From an uncultured Sphingomonas sp. (GTDB lineage: Bacteria; Pseudomonadota; Alphaproteobacteria; Sphingomonadales; Sphingomonadaceae), in contig CAMPIY010000062.1 of the NCBI GenBank assembly GCA_946886645.1, forward strand, positions 1 through 9,133: a stretch of DNA of 9,133 nucleotides. Direction: 5' to 3'. Each line of letters starts with the position of its first letter. Within the stretch, counting starts at the first letter, position 1. Shown one piece after another: positions 1-6,343 of this stretch. Both the position numbers and the translations under genes were made by a program. The notes beneath the pieces are model-generated. The model did not search any database, was not told where the DNA came from, and saw only the letters and a list, made by a program, of their open reading frames with translations.

Positions 1-468
1 AAGCTTGCTCAGGGTCTCGGGATCGACCTGCAGGATCTTCTTTCCGGCGGAGAGCAGCTTCAACCGGCGCCAGCCACCGGAAGGCGCAGCGTGACGCGCT
101 CGGGAAGCGCGTCCTGGGCGGATTCAGAGCGCCATTCCCACCTCTATCCGGCCGCCGATCTCCTCGGGAAACTGATGGTGCCCATCATCATCAACGTCAG
201 CGCCCGAAGCGTCGAGGAGTTGGGCGGACTGGTCCGCCACAGCGGTGAGGAATATCTCTACGTCCTGACCGGCTCCATGGAATTGCGCACGGATTTATAT
301 GCGCCTCTGCCGCTTGGGCCGGGCGATTCCGTCTATTTCGATAGCGCCATGGGTCATGCCTATGTGCGGACAAGCGAGGGGCCCTGCACCGTGCTTTCGG
401 TGTGTGCGGGCGCGGGTATCCAGGAGCTCGCCCGCGCAGCCGGGACCAGCTGGGAATTCGACACCTGA
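1..468 (+). CDS. XRE-family transcriptional regulator with C-terminal cupin domain (5' end missing)
   Basis: The reading frame is open from the first base to TGA at 466-468, so the gene enters the window from the left and lacks its start. The first residues (KLAQGLGIDLQDLLSGGEQL) look like the last helix of an XRE/HTH_3 DNA-binding domain, where kLA..L.v.l..Ll is typical. A GTG at 91 could serve as a start but would leave the cupin without its DNA-binding domain, so I prefer the longer, truncated reading. After a short linker, a cupin_2 fold spans about residues 70-150. It contains RHSGEEYLYVLTGSMEL, LGPGDSVYFDS and a later MGHAY, which supply the usual His/Glu/His positions of the barrel. 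XRE-cupin proteins of this build (PuuR-like) usually repress or activate a neighbouring catabolic gene in response to a small ligand bound by the cupin. The epimerase 72 bp downstream on the same strand is the obvious candidate target. The ligand is unknown. Confidence 0.85.
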   Translation, partial: KLAQGLGIDLQDLLSGGEQLQPAPATGRRSVTRSGSASWADSERHSHLYPAADLLGKLMVPIIINVSARSVEELGGLVRHSGEEYLYVLTGSMELRTDLYAPLPLGPGDSVYFDSAMGHAYVRTSEGPCTVLSVCAGAGIQELARAAGTSWEFDT

Positions 469-483
469 TCCAAGCCAACTTTT

Positions 484-523
484 GGTTCATACTGTTTCCA
501 TACTTGAAACATCGTTGCGAACC
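484..523 (+). promoter_or_regulatory. Inverted repeat and possible promoter in front of the epimerase
   Basis: In the gap between the XRE-cupin gene and the epimerase, TGTTTC (493-498) is followed seven bases later by its reverse complement GAAACA (506-511). A looser outer pair, GGTTC (484-488) and GAACC (519-523), brackets it slightly off centre. TTGAAA at 504-509 could be a -35 box and overlaps the right arm. TATGCA at 526-531, 16 bases on, is a weak -10 candidate. An operator overlapping the promoter would suit the upstream XRE-type regulator. The symmetry is visible in the sequence; its use as an operator is inference. Confidence 0.4.
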
Positions 524-540
524 GTTATGCAATCGTCGCC

Positions 541-1560
541 ATGGATGGCGCATCGATTCACCGATCATTGCATGTGGCGCGGGCCGCGATGGAGCTTTCC
601 GCCCCTTTTCGCATCTCCGGCTATGTTTTCGACGCGATGCCGTCGATCGTCGTCCATATCGAACAGGGCGGACAGAAGGGCCGCGGCGAGGCCGCCGGCG
701 TCTATTATGTCGGCGACGATCAGGACCGCATGGTCGACATGGTCGAATCCGTACGCGGGCTGGTCGAAGGCGGGATTAGCCGCGACGAGCTGCAGCTGGC
801 GCTTCCGCCCTGCGGCGCCCGAAACGCTCTCGACTGCGCGCTGTGGGAGCTCGAATCCCGCCGCCTGGGCAGGCCCGTTTGGGAACTGGCGGGTGTCCCC
901 GAACCGCAACCGCTCGTCTCGACCTTCACGCTGCCCGCAGAAGATCCCGCAATCCTCGCCGACCTGGTCGGAACGCTCGATTTCGCGAAGGCGATCAAGC
1001 TGAAGCTCGACGGCGATCTCGCCGCCGACGCGGAGCGGCTGGCCGTCGTGCGCGCCGCACGGCCCGATGCCTGGCTCGGCGTCGATGCCAACCAGGGTTT
1101 CGCTTCGAATGACCTGGATCGTCTCGAAACCATCCTCATCGAATATTCGGTGGCATTGCTTGAGCAGCCGACTCCGCGCGGTGAGGAATCTGCCCTCGCG
1201 GGATGGAGACCGCCCTTCCCTGTCGCCGCCGACGAAAGCATCCTGGACCTGACGGAACTTGGCGAGAAGGCGGCTTACTTCGACGTCATTAACATCAAGC
1301 TCGACAAGTGCGGCGGCCTCACGGAGGCGCTGGCGATGGCTCGTGCCGCGCGCTCGATGGGAAAGCAGGTGATGGTCGGCAACATGGGCGGCTCAACCCT
1401 TGCGATGGCTCCCGGGTTCGTCCTGGCGCAATTGTGCGATGTGGTCGATCTGGACGGCCCGGCAAACCTCGCCGACGACGTCCTCGCCAACTCAATCTAT
1501 TCGGACGGTAGGATCTTCGTGCCCGAGGCGATCTGGGGCGCACAAGCCGTCAGATCGTAG
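541..1560 (+). CDS. Dipeptide epimerase / N-acyl-amino-acid racemase, enolase superfamily (L-Ala-D/L-Glu epimerase or DgcA-like)
   Basis: This 339-residue protein has the full set of muconate-lactonizing-enzyme subgroup catalytic residues. They are the KxK pair K153/K155 (AIKLKL), metal ligands D182 (VDANQ), E208 (LLEQP) and D231 (AADES), and the opposing lysine K253 (INIKLDKCGG). Such enzymes epimerise an alpha-carbon by two-base proton transfer with Mg2+. The DxD motif D303/D305 (VVDLDGP) is the feature that in dipeptide epimerases binds the substrate ammonium group. Candidate roles are L-Ala-D/L-Glu epimerisation in murein-peptide recycling, or racemisation of N-acetyl-D-glutamate as in DgcA; sequence alone does not decide. 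No murein-peptide gene or DgcN partner lies in the window. The ATG at 541 keeps the first capping-domain strand (RSLHVARAAMEL), while ATG 589 would cut it, so 541 is preferred although no Shine-Dalgarno is visible. The strand before the DxD reads VGNMGGS, where related enzymes often have VGCM (from memory). It probably answers to the upstream XRE-cupin regulator. Confidence 0.88.
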   Translation: MDGASIHRSLHVARAAMELSAPFRISGYVFDAMPSIVVHIEQGGQKGRGEAAGVYYVGDDQDRMVDMVESVRGLVEGGISRDELQLALPPCGARNALDCALWELESRRLGRPVWELAGVPEPQPLVSTFTLPAEDPAILADLVGTLDFAKAIKLKLDGDLAADAERLAVVRAARPDAWLGVDANQGFASNDLDRLETILIEYSVALLEQPTPRGEESALAGWRPPFPVAADESILDLTELGEKAAYFDVINIKLDKCGGLTEALAMARAARSMGKQVMVGNMGGSTLAMAPGFVLAQLCDVVDLDGPANLADDVLANSIYSDGRIFVPEAIWGAQAVRS

Positions 1561-1600
1561 CATCAGCTGGGATCTTGGCTCGGCTGGGCTAGCTATTCCT
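1561..1600. other. Short convergent intergenic gap
   Basis: These forty bases separate the stop of the epimerase (TAG, 1558-1560) from the stop of the response-regulator gene on the other strand (TAG read from 1601-1603). Both transcription units should end here. I see no GC-rich hairpin followed by a T-run on either strand, so termination is probably Rho-dependent or occurs inside the facing gene. Confidence 0.5.
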
Positions 1601-2947
1601 CTACCGGGCCCGAAAATGATCGGGAACGATACCATAGCGCGACAACTTGTCGTACAGTGTTTTTCTTGGAATTCCGAGCTTTTCTACGGTCATCCGAATA
1701 TCGCCGGCAGTCGATTGCAAGGCGTCGCGGATTAGCGAGGCCTCGAACCGCTCGACCCGGGCAGGTAGCGGGGGCGACGGCTCGGACGTTGCGGCATCGC
1801 TGCGATTGCCCAGCCCTAGCACGGCACTAAAGGCGAAATTCTTGAGCTCCCGGACGTTCCCAGGCCAATCATGCTCGACCAGGCGCCTGCGGACGCTGTC
1901 GTTCATCCTGAAGGAATTACGGCCGATCCGCTCAAGCGCATCATCGACGAAATGAGCGAACAACTGCGGTACGTCCTGCCGCCGTTCGCGTAGCGGAGGA
2001 ATCCGCAACCGGACGACGTTCAGCCGATAGTAGAGATCTTCGCGAAACCGGTTGGCCTCCACCGCGGAATGGAGGTCGGCTTTCGATGCAGCGATGACCC
2101 GCAGGTTCACGATCCTGGGCGTGTCCGCGCCAATCGGCATGACTTCCCGTTCTTCAAGCACGCGCAGCAGCTTGGCCTGAACCGGCAGCGCCATGCTGTC
2201 GACCTCGTCCAGGAACAGGGTCCCATTGTTCGACGCCTCGACCCGCCCCGTCCGCGACAACCGTCCTGGGCCGAGCGCGCCGGATTCATGGCCAAATAAT
2301 TCCGCCTCCGCGAGCGCTTCCGGAAGCGCTCCACAGTTTACCGCGACAAACGGGCGGCCCCGTCGCGGGCCCTGGCGGTGAAGCATGGCGGCGACCAGTT
2401 CCTTGCCCGATCCGGTTTCACCTTCGACCAGCACGTCGATATCGGCCATCGCGATCTGGAGGATCGTCTCGCGAAGCCGCTCCATCGCCGGGCTGTCGCC
2501 GATCAGCGGGGACTCGCTGTTGTCCTCGGCCACTGCGGCGCGCAGCTTGCGGTTCTCGATGACGAGCCGGCGCGTCTCGAGCGCACGGCGAACCGAACCC
2601 ACCAGATGGTCGGCGGCAAAGGGCTTGGTCAGGAAATCGAAGGCACCGTCGCGCAGGGCGGCGACGGCGGTCGGGACATCCGCGTGCCCGGTGATCAGAA
2701 TAACGGGGATTTCCGGGTCGATCTCCCGGATCCGCGCAAATAGCTGCAGTCCGTCCATTCGGGGCATGCGGATATCGGTGACGACGACGCCGTCAAAGTC
2801 CCTTCCGATCGACGCAAGTGCTTCCTCGGCCATGGCCACGGGGCGCACATCGATTCCGGCCAGTTCGAGCGTCTGTGCATTCGCCTGGCGCAGCTTTTCG
2901 TCATCGTCGACGAACATCACGGTTTGCCGATCGACCAGGATTGTCAT
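1601..2947 (-). CDS. dctD: DctD-type AAA+ response regulator with degenerate GAFTGA loop
   Basis: This 448-residue regulator pairs with the adjacent sensor kinase. Receiver domain, residues 9-125: acidic pocket D14-D16, phosphoacceptor D58 (VVTDIRMPRMDG), T86 and K108. AAA+ domain, about 148-375: Walker A GETGSGKE (176-183), Walker B GTLFLDE (242-248), and FREDLYYRLNV (301-311) with the arginines expected to contact ATP of the next subunit. A Fis-type helix-turn-helix ends the protein (about 400-440, TVEKLGIPRKTLYDKL). The order and length fit DctD, which activates C4-dicarboxylate transport genes. The odd part is L1: in place of GAFTGA, which contacts sigma-54, residues 223-228 read GALGPG with no length change (codons 2264-2281). 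The flanking GHES and GRLSRTGRVE align normally, so this is substitution rather than frameshift. The ATG at 2947 overlaps the kinase stop in ATGA, with GGAG five bases upstream, so translation is probably coupled. NtrC-family members without GAFTGA generally work with the housekeeping sigma factor. Confidence 0.92.
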   Translation of the reverse strand: MTILVDRQTVMFVDDDEKLRQANAQTLELAGIDVRPVAMAEEALASIGRDFDGVVVTDIRMPRMDGLQLFARIREIDPEIPVILITGHADVPTAVAALRDGAFDFLTKPFAADHLVGSVRRALETRRLVIENRKLRAAVAEDNSESPLIGDSPAMERLRETILQIAMADIDVLVEGETGSGKELVAAMLHRQGPRRGRPFVAVNCGALPEALAEAELFGHESGALGPGRLSRTGRVEASNNGTLFLDEVDSMALPVQAKLLRVLEEREVMPIGADTPRIVNLRVIAASKADLHSAVEANRFREDLYYRLNVVRLRIPPLRERRQDVPQLFAHFVDDALERIGRNSFRMNDSVRRRLVEHDWPGNVRELKNFAFSAVLGLGNRSDAATSEPSPPLPARVERFEASLIRDALQSTAGDIRMTVEKLGIPRKTLYDKLSRYGIVPDHFRAR

Positions 2948-4746
2948 GCGCGCTCCAATCGAAGCCTGAACGCCGCCCCACCGAGTGGCGACGTCGCAGT
3001 TTCCAGCTCACCACCAAATTCGCGGGCGATATCCCGGGCTATTCCAAGCCCAAGGCCGAGGCCCTCTTCGCGCGCGGTAACGAAAGGCGTGAACAGGTCG
3101 TCCGCGACAGCCGGATCGATCCCTGGGCCGTTATCCGCGACCAATATCGAGGTTGGCGGACCCTCATTCGCTTCGATCCGAACGACAGGATTGGCCGTTC
3201 CTTCGAGTGCGTCGAGAGCATTCTGAATCAGGTTGATGAGGATTTGCTCAAGCCGAACCCGGTCTGCCCGGACGGTAAGGTCCTCGTCGCCGCGCCGATC
3301 GATAGTCACTTTGCCAGCGCGGATGCGATCGCCCAGAAGCAGCAAGGCGCCGTCGATGACATCCCCTATTCGCAGGAACCCAATCGCTGGCGTGCTTCGG
3401 CGGGCAAATGCCCGGAGCTCGGCAGTGATCGCGCCGATGCGCGTCGTCAGTTCGGCGATGGTCCCAAGATTCTGTTTGGCCTTCGCCGGTTGCTTCCGTT
3501 CCAGGAAGCTCGACGCATTGTCGGCGAATGCCCGGATCGCGGCGACGGGCTGATTGATCTCATGGATTACACCGGCAATGATTTGACCGATCGCGCTCAG
3601 CCGGTTGGCCTGCGCCAATTCCTCGCGCGCCAATCGGTAGCGAAGATCGGCACGCTCACGCTCCTGCGACTCCTCGGTCAGGAGTCTGTTGGCCTCGCTG
3701 AGTTCGGATGTCCGCGCCTGCACCTCCTTCTCCAGCGCGCGCCGGGATTCGATCTGCATCCGCCGCCGCTCGGCCGACCGGATCAACCAGGCAAGCGCCA
3801 CAACGACCACGATCAACGCGATCAGAACGACGGTCCGTGCGCTGGCATCGGCGCTGGCCTCGGCGGCGTCGAGGGGCTGGAGAAAGTGAAGTTGCGAGCC
3901 GACCATCGAGACCGGGACGACCGCTTCGCGGAATCTTGGGTTTCCGGCTGCGGCGCGATCCGTTACGGTCCCATCCACGTCGCGCAACTGTAGCTGGGAG
4001 AGCGGCAGTCCACCGAATTGAACCGTCTGGCGGATCGCCGCGACGGTCTTTGAGTCAAGCGGCCTAATGGTATGGAAACGCCATTCCGGGCGGCTGGTGA
4101 TCAGCACCACGCCGTGGGAGTCGGTGACCATGGTCGGGCCTTCCTGCCGCGCCCACTGTGCCTCGACCGCGTCGAATTCGACCTTGACGACAATCACGCC
4201 CAAATGCCGGCCGTTCTCCTCCACCCGGCGGGCGATAAAGAGGCCGGGGCGTCCGCTCACCGTCCCCAGGGCGAACAGTTCCGCGGACCCGCTGGTCATC
4301 GCGCCCCGAAAGTAGGGCCGAAAGGCATAGTTCTGCCCGACGAAGCTGGTCGGCAACCTCCAGTTGCTCGCCGCCAAGGTGCGCCCGTTCGGGTCGATTG
4401 CGTAAATTGCCGCAGCATTTGTCCGGTTGGCGAACAGCTCCAGCTTGCCGTTCAACCGGGCCGCCACATCGGGATTGTCATGCTGCAGCACCGTCCGGAC
4501 GTCGGGATATTCGGCGAGGATGACCGGCAGCAGCCGGAATTTCTGAAGCTCGCTCGCCAGCAGGCCCGCGTGGGTGCTGGCCATTTGTCGCGCCGCTTGA
4601 TCAGCGTTCGACCGCGCGTGGCCGGTAGCCCAACGCTGAGCCGCCGCCGCGATCATCAGGACGATCAGCGCGCCTGCCGCCGCGGCAAGCACAAGCCGCC
4701 TGCGCGAGGCGACTCGCGGAAAGATGCGCGGCGAGCGAAGCGTCAT
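2944..4746 (-). CDS. dctB: DctB-type C4-dicarboxylate sensor histidine kinase
   Basis: This inner-membrane sensor kinase is 600 residues from the ATG at 4744-4746. TM1 spans about 18-36 and TM2 about 305-322. Between them lies a periplasmic double-Cache sensor with the DctB hallmarks FRPYFRGAM (142-150) and ALGTVSGRPGLF. This region binds succinate, malate or fumarate in characterised DctB proteins. A charged, coiled-coil-like linker follows TM2. The HisKA H-box is GVIHEINQP, with phosphorylated H395. The ATPase has an N-box (NLIQNALDA, 505-513), G1 (DNGPG, 538-542) and G2 (GLGLGLG, 562-568), so the kinase looks intact. Its stop overlaps the start of the regulator gene, defining a dctBD operon. 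The frame stays open to an ATG at 4824 (626 aa). I prefer 4746 because the extra 26 residues are not hydrophobic or DctB-like and would place both regulatory repeats inside the coding sequence. Neither start has a good ribosome-binding site, so the start is uncertain. Confidence 0.92.
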   Translation of the reverse strand: MTLRSPRIFPRVASRRRLVLAAAAGALIVLMIAAAAQRWATGHARSNADQAARQMASTHAGLLASELQKFRLLPVILAEYPDVRTVLQHDNPDVAARLNGKLELFANRTNAAAIYAIDPNGRTLAASNWRLPTSFVGQNYAFRPYFRGAMTSGSAELFALGTVSGRPGLFIARRVEENGRHLGVIVVKVEFDAVEAQWARQEGPTMVTDSHGVVLITSRPEWRFHTIRPLDSKTVAAIRQTVQFGGLPLSQLQLRDVDGTVTDRAAAGNPRFREAVVPVSMVGSQLHFLQPLDAAEASADASARTVVLIALIVVVVALAWLIRSAERRRMQIESRRALEKEVQARTSELSEANRLLTEESQERERADLRYRLAREELAQANRLSAIGQIIAGVIHEINQPVAAIRAFADNASSFLERKQPAKAKQNLGTIAELTTRIGAITAELRAFARRSTPAIGFLRIGDVIDGALLLLGDRIRAGKVTIDRRGDEDLTVRADRVRLEQILINLIQNALDALEGTANPVVRIEANEGPPTSILVADNGPGIDPAVADDLFTPFVTAREEGLGLGLGIARDIAREFGGELETATSPLGGAAFRLRLERA

Positions 4747-4748
4747 TT

Positions 4749-4766
4749 TGTGCGCAATATCACACA
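4749..4766. promoter_or_regulatory. Second, weaker candidate DctD site
   Basis: TGTGCGCAATATCACACA keeps the same TGTGCG-N6-CGCACA layout as the perfect palindrome, with one mismatch in the right arm (CACACA for CGCACA). Its centre (4757.5) lies 32 bp from the centre of the perfect copy (4789.5), about three helical turns, so the same protein could bind both on one face of the DNA. It ends two bases upstream of the preferred dctB ATG, so occupancy could also affect dctBD expression. Confidence 0.5.
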
Positions 4767-4779
4767 ACACAGCCGCGTC

Positions 4780-4799
4780 ATGTGCGGATTTCCGCACAT
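4780..4799. promoter_or_regulatory. Perfect 20-bp palindrome, candidate DctD binding site (upstream activating sequence)
   Basis: ATGTGCGGATTTCCGCACAT has 9-base arms that are exact reverse complements around a central TT. It lies between the divergent dctB and dctA genes, about 160 bp before the dctA start, where DctD upstream activating sequences are expected. The core TGCGGA-N2-TCCGCA resembles the rhizobial DctD sites as I remember them; I could not check this against a reference. The symmetry is direct observation, and assigning it to the DctD dimer is inference from position and the adjacent regulator. Confidence 0.65.
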
Positions 4800-4806
4800 A
4801 TCTGGG

Positions 4807-4837
4807 CTGACAAAGACTCGGCATTCCAAATTATATT
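4807..4837 (+). promoter_or_regulatory. Possible housekeeping-sigma promoter for dctA
   Basis: CTGACA (4807-4812) differs from TTGACA at one base. TATATT (4832-4837) follows after 19 bases, a longer than ideal spacer. A second TATATT sits at 4850-4855 without a recognisable -35. Both lie in the AT-rich part of the gap, just downstream of the palindrome. I checked every GG dinucleotide on the plus strand of 4747-4960 and none has GC ten bases later, so no minimal -24/-12 sigma-54 box faces dctA. The promoter call is tentative. Confidence 0.3.
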
Positions 4838-4960
4838 TCGCCTTTTCAATATATTACCCCTTTGTCGGCCCGCCCCTGTCGATCCGCATGATCATGTCTA
4901 GAATGCCCGCAAACAAGCTTCGATCAACGAAGTGAAAAATGGGAGAGGAGAAAAGCGGGC

Positions 4961-6343
4961 ATGATCCCGGCTGCGACCGAATATGCCATCGAGGCGGCGC
5001 CCCGGCGCCGGCGGTTGCTCGGCCACCTCTACATCCAGGTGTTGCTGGCCATCTTCGCCGGCGTGCTGGTCGGCCATTTCTACCCTGAAACAGGCGAAGC
5101 GCTGAGGCCACTTGGCGACGGCTTCATCAAACTGGTGAAGATGATCATCGCGCCGGTAATCTTCCTGACCGTCGTTACCGGCATCGCCTCGGTCGGCGAG
5201 ACACGAACGCTGGGCCGCGTTGCTGCAAAAACCTTCGCCTACTTCCTGTTTTTTTCGACCTTGGCGCTGATCGTCGGCCTGATCGTGGCCAACGTCGTCC
5301 AACCGGGCGCCGGCATGAATGTCGACATCGCCGGCCTCGATACGGGGGCCGTCGCGGATTATGAGGCCAAGGCTCACGAAGCCAGCCTGACCGCCTTCCT
5401 GCTCGACATCATCCCGACCACCTTCGTGTCGGCCCTTACCGAAGGCTCCATCCTGCAGGCGCTGTTTGTCGCCATCCTGTTTGGGCTCGCCCTGACATAC
5501 TCCGGCTCCGCCGGGGCACAGGTGCTGGCCATGCTGGAAAAGCTGTCGGCAGTCGTTTTTCGCCTGGTTGGTATGCTGATGCGGTTCGCGCCGATCGGCG
5601 CTTTCGGGGCAATTGCTTTCACCATCGGCAAATATGGGGTCGGGTCGCTCGCCAATCTTGGTGCGCTGATTGCCACATTCTATCTCACCTCGCTGCTGTT
5701 CGTGATCGTCGTCCTGGGCGCGGTCGCCCGCCTGAACGGTTTTTCCATCTTCCGACTGATAGCTTATCTGAAGGCCGAGCTTTTGCTGGTCCTGGGCACA
5801 TCGTCGTCCGAGGCCGCCCTCCCCAGCCTGATGGAGAAGCTGGAGCGCGCGGGCTGCGCCAAGCCGGTCGTCGGGATCGTCGTTCCGACCGGCTACAGCT
5901 TCAACCTCGACGGCACCAACATCTACATGACGCTGGCCGCGCTGTTCATTGCCCAGGCAACGAACGTCGACCTCAGCCTGGGCGAGCAGATCGCGCTCCT
6001 GCTGGTCGCGATGGTCAGCTCGAAGGGCGCCGCCGGGGTCACCGGCGCCGGCTTCATCACGCTTGCTGCAACCTTGTCGATCGTGCCGTCGGTGCCGGTC
6101 GCCGGCCTTGCCCTGATCCTGGGCATTGACCGCTTCATGAGCGAATGCCGCGCGCTGACCAATTTCATCGGCAATGCCGTTGCAACCGTCGTGGTGGCGC
6201 GATGGGAAGACGCTCTCGACTCCGACCGGCTCCACGTTGCCTTGGCTGGCAGCCCGCTGGAACTGCCCGATGAGGGCGGCGAGCAAGCCGGCAGGATCAG
6301 CCCACACGGGGCGAAATTGACTCAAGCTGTGGGAGACTTTTGA
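4961..6343 (+). CDS. dctA: DctA, C4-dicarboxylate:cation symporter
   Basis: This 460-residue inner-membrane transporter of the glutamate/dicarboxylate symporter (DAACS) fold imports succinate, fumarate and malate. Visible family landmarks are the serine-rich hairpin-1 tip [10 protein letters not shown] (279-288), the TM7 motif NLDGT (315-319), hairpin 2 [15 protein letters not shown] (351-365), and TM8 [18 protein letters not shown] (388-405). R397, the arginine that holds a substrate carboxylate in this fold, is present. The position used by aspartate/glutamate carriers for the amino group is S394 rather than Asp, and the late Asp of the sodium site is N405. Both fit DctA rather than an amino-acid carrier. 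The ATG at 4961 has GGAGAGGAG ten bases upstream (4942-4950). The divergent dctBD pair and the palindrome strongly suggest two-component control. The stop codon shares one base with the hydrolase start. The hydrophilic C-terminal tail of about 45 residues is not informative. Confidence 0.95.
   Translation: MIPAATEYAIEAAPRRRRLLGHLYIQVLLAIFAGVLVGHFYPETGEALRPLGDGFIKLVKMIIAPVIFLTVVTGIASVGETRTLGRVAAKTFAYFLFFSTLALIVGLIVANVVQPGAGMNVDIAGLDTGAVADYEAKAHEASLTAFLLDIIPTTFVSALTEGSILQALFVAILFGLALTYSGSAGAQVLAMLEKLSAVVFRLVGMLMRFAPIGAFGAIAFTIGKYGVGSLANLGALIATFYLTSLLFVIVVLGAVARLNGFSIFRLIAYLKAELLLVLGTSSSEAALPSLMEKLERAGCAKPVVGIVVPTGYSFNLDGTNIYMTLAALFIAQATNVDLSLGEQIALLLVAMVSSKGAAGVTGAGFITLAATLSIVPSVPVAGLALILGIDRFMSECRALTNFIGNAVATVVVARWEDALDSDRLHVALAGSPLELPDEGGEQAGRISPHGAKLTQAVGDF

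Noticed and set aside
1..6. Window begins exactly with AAGCTT (HindIII site)
   Set aside because: It may simply be a clone boundary; another copy lies at 4916-4921. It has no biological meaning I can support.
365..372. TGTGCGGA inside the XRE-cupin gene as a third DctD site
   Set aside because: Only a half-site is present; the right arm at the required spacing does not match.
299..1003. 234-residue plus-strand frame across the regulator-epimerase junction
   Set aside because: It overlaps two genes with clear family motifs in other frames and is Ser/Arg/Pro rich.
1565..1594. Possible hairpin terminator in the convergent gap
   Set aside because: Pairing between the AGCT-containing ends is short and broken, and no T-run follows on either strand.
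2818..3993. 391-residue open frame antisense to dctB and dctD
   Set aside because: It crosses two well-supported genes on the other strand, is Arg/Pro rich, and has no recognisable domain.
4872..4885. Minus-strand GG-N10-GC spacing as a sigma-54 promoter for dctB
   Set aside because: Only the two dinucleotides match; the rest of the -24 and -12 elements is wrong, and it lies on the far side of the candidate operators.
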